Source: Hansschlegelia zhihuaiae
GTDB lineage: Bacteria; Pseudomonadota; Alphaproteobacteria; Rhizobiales; Methylopilaceae
NCBI RefSeq assembly: GCF_004103825.1
Contig: NZ_RYFI01000004.1
Location: 1 to 57,318 of the forward strand
Length of the DNA: 57,318 nucleotides
Reading direction: 5' to 3'
Made by a program: the position numbers and the translations under genes. Under the pieces are notes generated by a model that saw only the letters and a program-made list of their open reading frames with translations, was not told where the DNA came from and made no database searches. Below, piece by piece: positions 8,143 through 16,472 of the stretch; within the stretch, counting starts at the first letter, position 1, and each line of letters starts with the position of its first letter.

Positions 8143-9930
8143 TCAGTTCGGCGCGGCGCAGCGTCGCGCCGCGGACGGCCGCCCCCCGTCGCAGCGTTCG
8201 TAGAACAGGGCGTAGAGGATGTTGTCGGCGACGCGGTCGACGGTCTCTCCCGCCTCGGCGGCGTCGGCCGGTCGCGAGTTCATGAACACGACCACGCCGA
8301 GGCCGTGCTTCGGCATCACGGCGACGGCGCTCCAGTAGCCCGGCAGCCCGCCGATCTTTGAAAAGATCGGTGCCACGCCATTGACGCGGTCGCGGGGCGC
8401 CGCCATCCAGGCGAGCGCGGACCGCGTGGCGCCGGCCGGACAGGTCTTCAGGCTTGGCGGGTTCTCCGTCCCCTGGCAGGCATACGGCGTCTGCGCCACG
8501 CGGAAGCCTTCCAGCAGCAAAGCAGGGACCGTCGGCGCCGGCCGTCTCATGGCGGCGCGGGCGAACTTCGCCATGTCTTCGAGCGTGGACGACAGAGCGC
8601 CCGCCGGAGCCCAGGCCGGGATGGCGGCGGCGGGGACCGGTTTCCCGGGAGCGATCACGACTGTGAGCGGCTCGACATAGCCGGCGCCCGGATCGTCGAC
8701 CGACACGTAGCTGACTGCGCCGTTCGACACATGCGCCGTGGCGGAAGCCGCCCGGCCCCCGGGGCCGAGACCGCCGACGACCGTCACCGTCGGGATCCGC
8801 TGGTAGCCGGCGCCGCCATGCCGGATCCTGACGCCTATGATCGTCCCATCGGCGATGACCGCCTCGGCATCGGCGGTGATCGTCGAGCCGCCGTCGGTGA
8901 ACACCACCTGCGGCGGCGGGAGATAGCCCTGGCCGGGCGCCGTCACCGCGATCGAGCCGACGGCGCGGCCCTCGAGAGTGGCGACCGCCGTCGCGCCCGA
9001 CCCGTTTCCGCCGGTGATGGCGACCTGCGGGGCGACGAGGTAGTCGCCGCCGGGATTGACGAGCGTGACGCCCGTGATCGCGCCGTCCGTCACCTGCGCC
9101 AGCGCGGTCGCCCGGTCGTAACCTGATACGCGCCTGTCCGCCAACCGGGCCGGGATCTTGAGGAAGGTGTCCCGCATCGCGAGCGGCTTGAAGATGTCGG
9201 ACTGCACGGCGTCGAACCAGCCGCGGACGGCGCCGTCGCCAAGCGGCTTGTCCGGCGCGCCTCCCAGCAGGAGGCCCAGCATCCCGACGCTGAAGTTTGA
9301 ATAGAGGTAGGGCGCCGGAGCGCGCGTGGCCTCCGGTGGCGTCACGGAGAAGTCGAGAGGCACAATGGCGCGAAAATAGGCCGCCATGTCGCCCGGGCCG
9401 TAGGCCTCGATGGTCGGACGCTCGGACGGCATGCATCCAGGCGTCGGCGGGGCGCCGCACAGGGGCGCGCTGTTGGCGACGCCCGCCGTGAAGTCTCCAA
9501 GCTCCTTCAGCGTTATGCGGCCTGTTGCTGGCTTTAGCTGTCCGAGTTGCGCGGCGAAGCCGGACAGTGGGTCGCCGAGGCGGAGCTCCCCCGCCGCCAC
9601 GCGCTGGCCGAGCAGGTTCGTGGTGAAGAGCTTCGTGTTCGAGCCGATCTCGAACAGCATATCGGCGCGGAAAGGCCTCGGCGGCGCGCCGTCGGCGGCG
9701 ACGGTCGCGTCGCCATAGGCGAAGAATTTCGGTTCGCGGTCGCCCTCGAGGATCGCGACCGCTATGCCGGGCGTCTGGCCCGACGTCACCAGCGGCCTGG
9801 CCTGGGCGCGCGCGATGTCGCCGACAGACATCGGCTCGGCCGCTCTCGCCGAGACCGGAAGCAGGATCGCGAGCGTCACCGCGGCGATGCGCTTGCGACG
9901 AATGAAAGCGCGATGGTGAAGCCGCGTCAT
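8143..9930 (-). CDS. secreted serine beta-lactamase/DD-peptidase family protein with an inserted beta-repeat region
   Basis: A 595-residue protein with a signal peptide (RRKR then a hydrophobic stretch ending SARAAEP). Class C beta-lactamase/esterase motifs are present: S97-N-T-K100 (SxxK), Y210-S-N212 (YxN) and K525-I-G-G near the KTG position. Between about residues 277 and 430 lies a run of roughly four glycine-rich repeats. Each has a PGGDY, PGQGY, GGAGY or PGAGY turn followed by a P-x-V strand, and this type is known from beta-structured surface or tail proteins. After it the peptidase fold resumes (ALSSTLEDMAKFARAAM). RBS GGGAAGG lies 6 bp before the ATG. It may bind or modify cell wall, or be an esterase. 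Substrate unknown. Confidence 0.8.
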   Translation of the reverse strand: MTRLHHRAFIRRKRIAAVTLAILLPVSARAAEPMSVGDIARAQARPLVTSGQTPGIAVAILEGDREPKFFAYGDATVAADGAPPRPFRADMLFEIGSNTKLFTTNLLGQRVAAGELRLGDPLSGFAAQLGQLKPATGRITLKELGDFTAGVANSAPLCGAPPTPGCMPSERPTIEAYGPGDMAAYFRAIVPLDFSVTPPEATRAPAPYLYSNFSVGMLGLLLGGAPDKPLGDGAVRGWFDAVQSDIFKPLAMRDTFLKIPARLADRRVSGYDRATALAQVTDGAITGVTLVNPGGDYLVAPQVAITGGNGSGATAVATLEGRAVGSIAVTAPGQGYLPPPQVVFTDGGSTITADAEAVIADGTIIGVRIRHGGAGYQRIPTVTVVGGLGPGGRAASATAHVSNGAVSYVSVDDPGAGYVEPLTVVIAPGKPVPAAAIPAWAPAGALSSTLEDMAKFARAAMRRPAPTVPALLLEGFRVAQTPYACQGTENPPSLKTCPAGATRSALAWMAAPRDRVNGVAPIFSKIGGLPGYWSAVAVMPKHGLGVVVFMNSRPADAAEAGETVDRVADNILYALFYERCDGGRPSAARRCAAPN

Positions 9931-10074
9931 CGCAGTCCTTCCCTCAGCGGACGGCGACGACCGCCGCCGACGCTCGCAATCAGTAGCCGATGATCATTAA
10001 CGCGGAGTCCATGCCCATCCCAAGAGCTCCGCCCCCCGGGTCTCTTCACCGTGCTTCCGGGTCGGGGATCCGAG

Positions 10075-10857
10075 CTAGCCGAGCAGCGTCGCGGCCAGTT
10101 TCCCCGCCGCCGCCCGCAGGGTGGGCAGGTGCCGGCGGGCGTCGTCGAGGTCGAAGCGGGCGCTCGGGCCGTGGCAGGCGACCGCGGCGAGCGTCGCGCC
10201 GTCCCGCCCCACCACCGGGGCCGAGATCGCCACCAGGCCGAGCAGGAACTCCTCGCGGTCCTCGCTGAAGCCCTGTTTTCTGATCCTCGCGAGCTCGGTC
10301 TCCAGCGCAGTTCGGTCGGTGATGGTCGAAGGCGTGAAGGCGGCGAGGTCGATCGCGTCGAGCATGCGGGCGCGCCGCGCCGGCGTCATGGCGGCGAGGA
10401 ACAGCTTGCCGCTCGCCGTGCAATGCAGCGGCACGCGCGAGCCAGGCTCGAGATGCATCCGGAGCGGCCAGCGCGCCTCGACGCGCTCGAGATAGACCAC
10501 CTCATGGCCGACCAGCGTGGTGAAGTTGCAAGTCTCGCCGATCTCGCGGACGACCTCCTCCAGCACCGCCCTCCGGTCGGCGCCGATACCAGAGCGCAGC
10601 GCGTCGAGACCCATGCGCAACAGCCTCGGACCGGCCGCGAAGCGCCGGCCGCCGGGCTCCCGCGCGAGATAGCCCTCCGCCTCGAGCCGCTGGCAGAGGC
10701 GGTGCGCCGTGGGCTTCGGCAGCGAGAGCTTGTGGCAGAGCTCGGCGACGGTCGGCGCCTCGGCCGCGGCCGCCACGGTCTCCAGAAGCTCGAGCGAGCG
10801 CGTCAGCGCCGAACCGGCCGGCTGTCGGTCGCCATCCTCGTCCTGGGCCAAAGCCAT
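10075..10857 (-). CDS. IclR-family regulator, divergent from the isethionate genes
   Basis: A 260-residue protein with an N-terminal winged HTH (ALTRSLELLETVA, LSLPKPTAHRLCQRLE) and a C-terminal IclR effector domain including HCTASGKLFLA. I chose the ATG at 10857 because GGAAGG stands 6-7 bp upstream. A longer start at 10923 has no RBS and would run into the operator region. It is divergent from the GMC dehydrogenase/MFS operon and is the likely regulator of it, with isethionate or a related sulfonate as a plausible effector. The effector domain closely resembles that of the IclR at 25344. Confidence 0.85.
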   Translation of the reverse strand: MALAQDEDGDRQPAGSALTRSLELLETVAAAAEAPTVAELCHKLSLPKPTAHRLCQRLEAEGYLAREPGGRRFAAGPRLLRMGLDALRSGIGADRRAVLEEVVREIGETCNFTTLVGHEVVYLERVEARWPLRMHLEPGSRVPLHCTASGKLFLAAMTPARRARMLDAIDLAAFTPSTITDRTALETELARIRKQGFSEDREEFLLGLVAISAPVVGRDGATLAAVACHGPSARFDLDDARRHLPTLRAAAGKLAATLLG

Positions 10858-10925
10858 GCCGCCTTCCGCCGCGCTGATCCGATGATCTAGGCCCAGCTTC
10901 CCGATCGCGGAAGGGCCACGCATTC

Positions 10926-10973
10926 AGACGAAAGTCTCATCCGCTATCTCATTCAGTGAGACATTTCGTCTCA
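10926..10973. promoter_or_regulatory. clustered operator repeats between iclR and iseJ
   Basis: Two inverted copies of one motif: TGAGACATTTCGTCTCA at 10957-10973, a palindrome with 6-bp arms, and AGACGAAAGTCTCA at 10926-10939, its near reverse complement. A third overlapping palindrome, TCTCATTCAGTGAGA, spans 10947-10961. The block sits in the divergent promoter and fits tandem binding of the adjacent IclR protein. Binding itself is inference. Confidence 0.6.
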
Positions 10974-10986
10974 ATATGGCGTTGAC

Positions 10987-10998
10987 TATCGGCCGATA
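10987..10998. promoter_or_regulatory. perfect 12-bp palindrome in the iseJ promoter
   Basis: TATCGGCCGATA follows a TTGACT that could be a -35 box (10982-10987) and lies 34 bp before the dehydrogenase start. It may be a second operator or chance. Confidence 0.3.
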
Positions 10999-11032
10999 GG
11001 AACTCAGCATCACGCCGCTGAGGAAACGTCGC

Positions 11033-12685
11033 ATGGCCAAAAAGAAAATGGACGACGAGTTCGACTTCATCATCGTGGGCGCCGGTTCGTCCGGCTGCGT
11101 GCTCGCGAACCGTCTGTCCGAGAACGGCCGTTACAGCGTCGCGCTGCTCGAAGCCGGGCCGCGCGACCGGAGCTTCTGGATTCATCTGCCCATCGGCTAC
11201 GGCAAGACGATGTGGCACGAAAAGCTGAACTGGCGTTTCTACACCGAGCCCGACGACAACATGGACGGCCGGCGGATCTACTGGCCGCGCGGCCGGGTGC
11301 TGGGCGGCTGCTCGTCGATCAACGGCCTGATCGTGATCCGCGGCCAGCGCGAGGATTACGACGGCTGGGCGCGGATGGGCGCGCGCGGCTGGGGCTGGGC
11401 CGACGTGCTGCCCTATTTCGTCAAGCTCGAGACCAACCCCGACCTCGCCGACGACCGCCAGCTCCACGGCGCGCACGGGCCGCTGCATGTCAGCAGCATC
11501 CCCGTCCGTCACGAGCTGATCGAGGCCGTGATCGGGGCCGCCGAGGCCAATGGCGTCAAGCGCACCCGCGACTTCAACGGCCCCGAGCAGGAAGGCGTCG
11601 GCTATTTCCAGCTGACGACCAAGGATGGCTGGCGCATGAGCGCCGCCAAGGCCTATCTCAAGCCCGCCGAGAAGCGCGACAATCTCGCGATCGTCACCGA
11701 CGCGCACGCCACCGAGGTGCTGTTCACGCAAGGCCGCGCGACCGGCGTCGCCTATCGCCAGGGCGGCGAGACGCGCCGCGCCGTCGCGCGCCGCGGCGTG
11801 GTGTTGTCGGCCGGCGCGCTGCAGTCGCCGCAGTTGCTGATGCTGTCGGGCCTCGGCCCCGCGGAGCATCTCCGCGAGCACGGCTTGGCCGTGAGGGCCA
11901 ACCTCCCCGGCGTCGGCCAGAACCTGCAGGACCATCTGCAGTTCCGCCTGACCTATCGCTGCGCCAAGCCGATCACGACCAATGACGCGCTGAACTCGCT
12001 GTTCGGACGGGCGCGGATGGGGCTGCAATGGCTGTTCACGAGGGGCGGCCCGCTCTCGATCGGCATCAATCAGGGCGGGATCTTCACCCGCGTCCTGCCG
12101 GAGTCCGACACTCCCGACGTGCAATTCCACGTCGGGACGCTGTCGGCCGACATGGCGGGCGGCAAGGTCCACGATCATCCGGGCTTCACGCTGTCGGTCT
12201 GCCAGCTGAGGCCGGAGAGCCGCGGCGAGGTCATGCTGGCCTCCGCCGACCCGCTGGCCGCCCCGCGCATGCGCTCGAACTATCTGTCGGCCGAGCTCGA
12301 CCGGCGCTGCGCCGTCGCCGCGATCCGCTTCGCGCGCAAGCTCGCCGCGACCGAGCCGCTCCGCAGCTATGTGGCGGCCGAGCTCCAGCCCGGCCCCGAG
12401 GTCGGCGGCTCCGACGAGGAGCTTCTCGCCTTCGCGCGCCGCAACGGCGCGACCATCTTCCACCCCTCCGGCACCTGCCGGATGGGGCGCGACGACGACC
12501 CCATGACGGTCGTCGACAACCGACTCCGGGTGCGCGGCGTCGACGGCCTCTGGGTCGTCGACTGCTCGGTCATGCCGACCCTCGTATCCGGCAACACGAA
12601 CGTCCCCGCGATCATGATGGGCGAGAAAGCCGCCGACATGATCCGAGAGGACGTCGAAAGAGGAAACGCGAGGAGAGCGGCATGA
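11033..12685 (+). CDS. iseJ: GMC-family FAD alcohol dehydrogenase, probable isethionate dehydrogenase
   Basis: A 550-residue choline-dehydrogenase-like flavoprotein. The N-terminal dinucleotide motif IIVGAGSSGCVLANRLSE binds FAD. The GMC signature GRVLGGCSSINGLIVIRG follows, and the C-terminal HPSGTCRMG...SVMPTLVSGNTN carries the catalytic His region. RBS GAGGAAA precedes the ATG. It overlaps the MFS gene by 4 bp (ATGA) and faces an IclR gene. In sulfonate degraders, IseJ (GMC family, membrane-associated) oxidises isethionate to sulfoacetaldehyde and is paired with an MFS uptake gene. That layout plus xsc 11 kb away makes IseJ the best call. A dehydrogenase for choline or another alcohol cannot be excluded. 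Confidence 0.7.
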   Translation: MAKKKMDDEFDFIIVGAGSSGCVLANRLSENGRYSVALLEAGPRDRSFWIHLPIGYGKTMWHEKLNWRFYTEPDDNMDGRRIYWPRGRVLGGCSSINGLIVIRGQREDYDGWARMGARGWGWADVLPYFVKLETNPDLADDRQLHGAHGPLHVSSIPVRHELIEAVIGAAEANGVKRTRDFNGPEQEGVGYFQLTTKDGWRMSAAKAYLKPAEKRDNLAIVTDAHATEVLFTQGRATGVAYRQGGETRRAVARRGVVLSAGALQSPQLLMLSGLGPAEHLREHGLAVRANLPGVGQNLQDHLQFRLTYRCAKPITTNDALNSLFGRARMGLQWLFTRGGPLSIGINQGGIFTRVLPESDTPDVQFHVGTLSADMAGGKVHDHPGFTLSVCQLRPESRGEVMLASADPLAAPRMRSNYLSAELDRRCAVAAIRFARKLAATEPLRSYVAAELQPGPEVGGSDEELLAFARRNGATIFHPSGTCRMGRDDDPMTVVDNRLRVRGVDGLWVVDCSVMPTLVSGNTNVPAIMMGEKAADMIREDVERGNARRAA

Positions 12686-14019
12686 AAGAGGAAATAGCCG
12701 AAGCGGCGGCCCAACAGCCGACCAAGGAAGACATCAGACGCGTGGTGATGGCGAGCGTCATCGGCGCGACCATCGAGTGGTACGACTTCTTCCTCTACGG
12801 GATCGTGGCGGGAATCGTCTTCAACAAGCTGTTCTTCCCGGCCGGCGATCCGGTGGTCGGGATCATGCTCGCCTACACCACATTCGCGATCGGCTTCGTG
12901 GCGCGGCCGCTCGGCGGCGTTATCTTCGGCCATTTCGGCGACAAGATCGGCCGCAAGAGCATGCTGGTCCTGACGCTCATGATCATGGGCGTCGCGACGG
13001 TTCTGATCGGCCTTCTGCCGACCTACCAGCAGATCGGCCTCGCGGCGCCCGTCCTGCTGCTCGTTCTGCGCATCGCGCAGGGCATCGGCATCGGCGGCGA
13101 ATGGGGCGGCGCGGTGCTGATGGCCTATGAATACGCGCCGGAGAACAAGCGCGGCTTCTACGCCAGCCTGCCGCAGATCGGCCTCGCCATCGGGCTCTGC
13201 CTCGCCTCCGGGGTCGTCGCGATCATGTCGAGCCTGCCCGACGAGCAGTTCATGGCATGGGGCTGGCGCGTCGGCTTCGTCGCCAGCATCATCCTGGTCG
13301 CGGTCGGCCTCTACATCCGCCTGAAGATCCTCGAGACGCCGGAATTCGCCAAGGTCAAGGCGTCGCAGGCCGAGGTGAAGATCCCCTTCGTCGAGATGAT
13401 CACCCGCTATCCGAAGAACATCCTGCTCGGCATGGGCGCACGCTACATCGACGGCGTGTTCTTCAACGTCTTCGCTGTGTTCTCGGTCGTTTACCTGTCG
13501 AACTACGTGAAGATGCCGCGCACCACGGCGCTCTGGCTGGTGACGCTCGCGGCCTTCGTGATGATCTTCGCGATCCCGTTCTTCGGGCGGCTGTCCGACA
13601 AATGGGGACGGCCGAAGACCTATGCGATCGGCTCGTTCCTGCTCGCGCTCTGCGCCTTCCCGTCGTTCTGGCTGCTGAGCTCGGGCGATCCTCTGCTGGT
13701 CGCGCTCGCGATCGTCGTGCCGTTCGGCATCGTCTACGCGATGTGCTACGGGCCGGAGGCCGCCCTGTTCTCCGACCTGTTCGACGCGCGGGTGCGCTAC
13801 ACCGGCATCTCGTTCGTCTACCAGTTCTCGGGGATCTTCGCCTCGGGGCTGACGCCGATCATCGCCACCTGGCTGCTGGCGAAGGGCGGCGGCCAGCCCT
13901 GGCTGATCTGCGCCTATGTGGTGTTCGCGGCGCTGGTCAGCATGTTCTCCGCGCTCGCGATCCGCTCGCCTGCGCCAAAGCAGGTCGAAAGCCCAAGCCG
14001 CGTCGGCGCCGCTGCCTGA
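12682..14019 (+). CDS. MFS transporter, metabolite:H+ symporter type (possible isethionate uptake)
   Basis: A 445-residue, 12-helix permease of the MHS branch (ShiA/ProP-like), shown by GATIEWYDFFLYG in helix 1 and GRPLG/GHFGDKIGRKS-like loop residues (FGHFGDKIGRKSMLVL). The ATG at 12682 overlaps the stop of the dehydrogenase, so the two are translationally coupled. The open frame runs back to 12028 in a shadow of the dehydrogenase, so the long form is rejected. It probably imports the substrate of the neighbouring dehydrogenase, comparable to IseU. Other carboxylate or sulfonate substrates are possible. Confidence 0.85.
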   Translation: MKEEIAEAAAQQPTKEDIRRVVMASVIGATIEWYDFFLYGIVAGIVFNKLFFPAGDPVVGIMLAYTTFAIGFVARPLGGVIFGHFGDKIGRKSMLVLTLMIMGVATVLIGLLPTYQQIGLAAPVLLLVLRIAQGIGIGGEWGGAVLMAYEYAPENKRGFYASLPQIGLAIGLCLASGVVAIMSSLPDEQFMAWGWRVGFVASIILVAVGLYIRLKILETPEFAKVKASQAEVKIPFVEMITRYPKNILLGMGARYIDGVFFNVFAVFSVVYLSNYVKMPRTTALWLVTLAAFVMIFAIPFFGRLSDKWGRPKTYAIGSFLLALCAFPSFWLLSSGDPLLVALAIVVPFGIVYAMCYGPEAALFSDLFDARVRYTGISFVYQFSGIFASGLTPIIATWLLAKGGGQPWLICAYVVFAALVSMFSALAIRSPAPKQVESPSRVGAAA

Positions 14020-14086
14020 CGCCCAAGCGCCACGTCCGGCCCGCGTGACCACGTGGGCCGGGCGATCCCTCGATCGCTCCGCCGGC

Positions 14087-14181
14087 CGTCATGCCCGCGC
14101 GCAGCGCGGGTATCCACGACTTGGGCGTCGAGCTCTTCGCCCGAGTAAGTCGTGGATGCCCGACTGCCGTCGGGCATGACG
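14087..14181. repeat. long palindromic repeat (family B)
   Basis: An imperfect ~95-bp palindrome. Outer arms are GTCATGCCCG/CGGGCATGAC, inner arms TATCCACGACTT/AAGTCGTGGATG. It lies between convergent MFS and ackA genes and could act as a two-way terminator. A second copy is at 43742-43839. Confidence 0.8.
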
Positions 14182-14222
14182 GGCGCGACAGCGTCTTGTC
14201 GGTCGAAGGGTCCCGAGCCGCC

Positions 14223-15425
14223 TCAGAGCGCCGGTTCGCGAGCCGCCGCGACAAGCGCGAGCGTCTCCTCGGCGATCACCCGCTCCTCGTCGGTCGGCAG
14301 CACCAGCGTCGCGACCTTGCCGCCGGGCGAGCTGATGCGCTCCGCGGCCGCCTCATTGGCCTCTTCGTCGAGCGCGACGCCGAGCCATTCGAGGCCACGG
14401 CAGACTCGCGCGCGGATCTCCGCCGACCGCTCGCCGATACCCGCCGTGAAGATCAGCGCGTCGAGGCCGCCAAGGATCGAGGTCAGCGCGCCGACCTCGC
14501 GGACGATCCGGTAGACGAACTGGTCGGCGGCGAGCCGCGCCTCGGGCGCGTCGCTCGCCAGCACCGCCCGCATGTCGGCGCTGACGCCCGACAGTCCGAG
14601 CAGCCCGCCACGGCGGTAGAGCAGCTCCTCGAGGCTTGCGGCCTCATAGCCGTCGCGCAGCAGATAGAGCAGCACGCCGGGATCGAGCGACCCGCAGCGC
14701 GTGCCCATCATGAGCCCGTCGAGCGCCGAAAACCCCATGGTGGTCTCGACCGACCGACCGTCGCGCATCGCGCAAAGGCTCGCCCCGTTGCCGAGATGGG
14801 CGACGACGACGCGTCCGCGCTCGGCCTCGGAGAGACGCTCGGGCAGCAGGCTCGCGATGTAGGAATAGGAGATGCCGTGGAAGCCGTAGCGCCGCAGCCC
14901 CTTGTCGCGGAGCTCGCGCGGCAGCGCGATGGTGCTCGCGACCGCGGGGATCGTGCGGTGGAAGCTGGTGTCGAAACATGCGATCTGCGGCAGCTCCGGC
15001 GCGACTTCCGCCACGGCGCGGACGCCAGCGATGTTGTGCGGCTGATGGAGCGGCGCGAGCGGAACCAGCCGATCGAGTTCCGCCAGCACCTCCGCGCCGA
15101 TCCGCGCCGGCCCATCGAAGACCGCTCCGCCATGGACCACGCGGTGCCCGGCGGCGAGCAGGCGCTCGCGGCCGAACAGCTCGAACAGGCGTTCGAGCGC
15201 GATCTTCAGCGCGCTGGCATGGTCGCCGACGCCGCTCGCCTTGAGCCGCTCGCCGTCGACGATGCGACGGCCGTCCTCGCTGACCGTGAGCGCCGGATCG
15301 CCCGGTATGCCCTCGACCTGCCCGCGCCATTTCGCCTGGGCGAAGCCTTCGCCCTCCGCCTCATAGGCCGCGAACTTGACGCTGGAGGAGCCGGCGTTGA
15401 GGACGAGAACGATCGGGGGCGCCAT
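14223..15425 (-). CDS. ackA: acetate kinase
   Basis: A 400-residue enzyme of full family length that interconverts acetyl phosphate and ADP with acetate and ATP in the cytoplasm. The N-terminal phosphate-binding motif VLNAGSSSVKF, the second signature region around FDTSFHRTIPAVA, and GNGASLCAMRDGRSV are all clear. I chose the ATG at 15425 (MAPPIVLVL); a start at 15482 adds an unlikely tail overlapping a repeat. It lies 177 bp downstream of the acyl-CoA ligase pair on the same strand. Acetyl phosphate is the product of Xsc in this locus, so AckA can turn that energy into ATP. No phosphotransacetylase gene is present in the window. Confidence 0.95.
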   Translation of the reverse strand: MAPPIVLVLNAGSSSVKFAAYEAEGEGFAQAKWRGQVEGIPGDPALTVSEDGRRIVDGERLKASGVGDHASALKIALERLFELFGRERLLAAGHRVVHGGAVFDGPARIGAEVLAELDRLVPLAPLHQPHNIAGVRAVAEVAPELPQIACFDTSFHRTIPAVASTIALPRELRDKGLRRYGFHGISYSYIASLLPERLSEAERGRVVVAHLGNGASLCAMRDGRSVETTMGFSALDGLMMGTRCGSLDPGVLLYLLRDGYEAASLEELLYRRGGLLGLSGVSADMRAVLASDAPEARLAADQFVYRIVREVGALTSILGGLDALIFTAGIGERSAEIRARVCRGLEWLGVALDEEANEAAAERISSPGGKVATLVLPTDEERVIAEETLALVAAAREPAL

Positions 15426-15477
15426 CGTGGACCTGATGCCTGTCTGGATAGGAAACGCGATCCGGCCAGAATGAACC

Positions 15478-15554
15478 GTCATTGCCGGGCCTGGCCCGGC
15501 ACTCCATCTCCTTGGTGAAAGGGATGGATGCCCGGATCAAGTCCCGGCATGACA
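15478..15554. repeat. palindromic repeat (family C)
   Basis: Two hairpins, TTGCCGGGC-CTG-GCCCGGCA at 15482-15501 and ATGCCCGGATC-AAG-TCCCGGCAT at about 15528-15550, bounded by CGTCAT and ATGAC. It separates the ligase genes from ackA and could attenuate read-through. Confidence 0.7.
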
Positions 15555-15602
15555 GAAACGTCTCGATTCAAACGAGATTTGCCGTCGGAGGCGCCCTTCG
15601 CC

Positions 15603-16472
15603 TTAGGCGTAGACGTCAGCCAGCGCGAGGGCGATCTCGTGCGGCGTGTCGACCACCTTGACGCCCGCGCGCTCCAGCGCCTCGCGCTTGGAGGCGTAGC
15701 CGCCCTTGCCGCCGGTCACGATGGCGCCAGCGTGGCCCATCTTCTTGTCGGGCGGCGACGAGCGGCCGGCGATGAAGGCCGCGATCGGCTTCTTCATCCC
15801 GGCCGCGTATTCGGCGGCCGCCTCCTCCATGGTCCCGCCGATCTCGCCCACCATGGCGATCGCGTGGGTGCGGTCGTCGCGGTCGAGCGCCTCCAGCGCG
15901 TCGCGCGTCGTCGTGCCGATCATCGGATCGCCGCCAATGCCGATAAAGGCCGACTGGCCGAGCTTGGCGCGGGTGAGGTTGAGGCAGATCAGCGTGCCGA
16001 GGCTTCCCGAGCGCGAGATCACGCCGACATGGCCGGGCTGGAAGATGTTGGGGTTGTGGCCCGGCATGATGCCGACGAAGCCCTCGCCCGGCGTCACGAT
16101 GCCGGCCGTGTTCGGGCCGACGATGCGGCAACCGGCGCGCTTGGCGCGGGCGTGGATCTCCAGCACGTGCTGCGCCGGGATGTGCTCGGTGAGCACGACG
16201 ACGGTGGCGATCCCGGCGTCGATCGCGTCGACGATCGCGTCGCGCGCGAGCACGGGCGGCACGAAAATCACCGAGACGTCGCAGGGCGTCGATTTCGTCG
16301 CCTCCACGGCCGTGCCGTAGACCGGCACGCCGAGATGGGTCTCGCCGGCGCGCTTCGGGTTGACGCCCGCCACGACCTTCGTGCCCGTCTCCATCATCTT
16401 CTGGGCCCAGAAGGTGCCCTGCTTGCCGGTGATCCCCTGGACGAGGACCCGTTGACCGCTGCGATAGATCAT
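15603..16472 (-). CDS. SucD-like alpha subunit of an ADP/GDP-forming acyl-CoA ligase (probable sulfoacetate-CoA ligase)
   Basis: A 289-residue protein with the succinyl-CoA synthetase alpha fold. It has the CoA-binding N-terminus (VLVQGITGKQGT) and the phosphohistidine loop KKMGHAGAIVTGGKGG. It overlaps its beta partner by 4 bp, and both follow an acylating aldehyde dehydrogenase. In that setting the ligase should make sulfoacetyl-CoA from sulfoacetate, the role called SauD in SauCD-type systems. Ordinary succinate-CoA or malate-CoA ligase is the alternative, but TCA-cycle sucCD would normally sit with mdh/sucAB, which are absent. Confidence 0.75.
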   Translation of the reverse strand: MIYRSGQRVLVQGITGKQGTFWAQKMMETGTKVVAGVNPKRAGETHLGVPVYGTAVEATKSTPCDVSVIFVPPVLARDAIVDAIDAGIATVVVLTEHIPAQHVLEIHARAKRAGCRIVGPNTAGIVTPGEGFVGIMPGHNPNIFQPGHVGVISRSGSLGTLICLNLTRAKLGQSAFIGIGGDPMIGTTTRDALEALDRDDRTHAIAMVGEIGGTMEEAAAEYAAGMKKPIAAFIAGRSSPPDKKMGHAGAIVTGGKGGYASKREALERAGVKVVDTPHEIALALADVYA

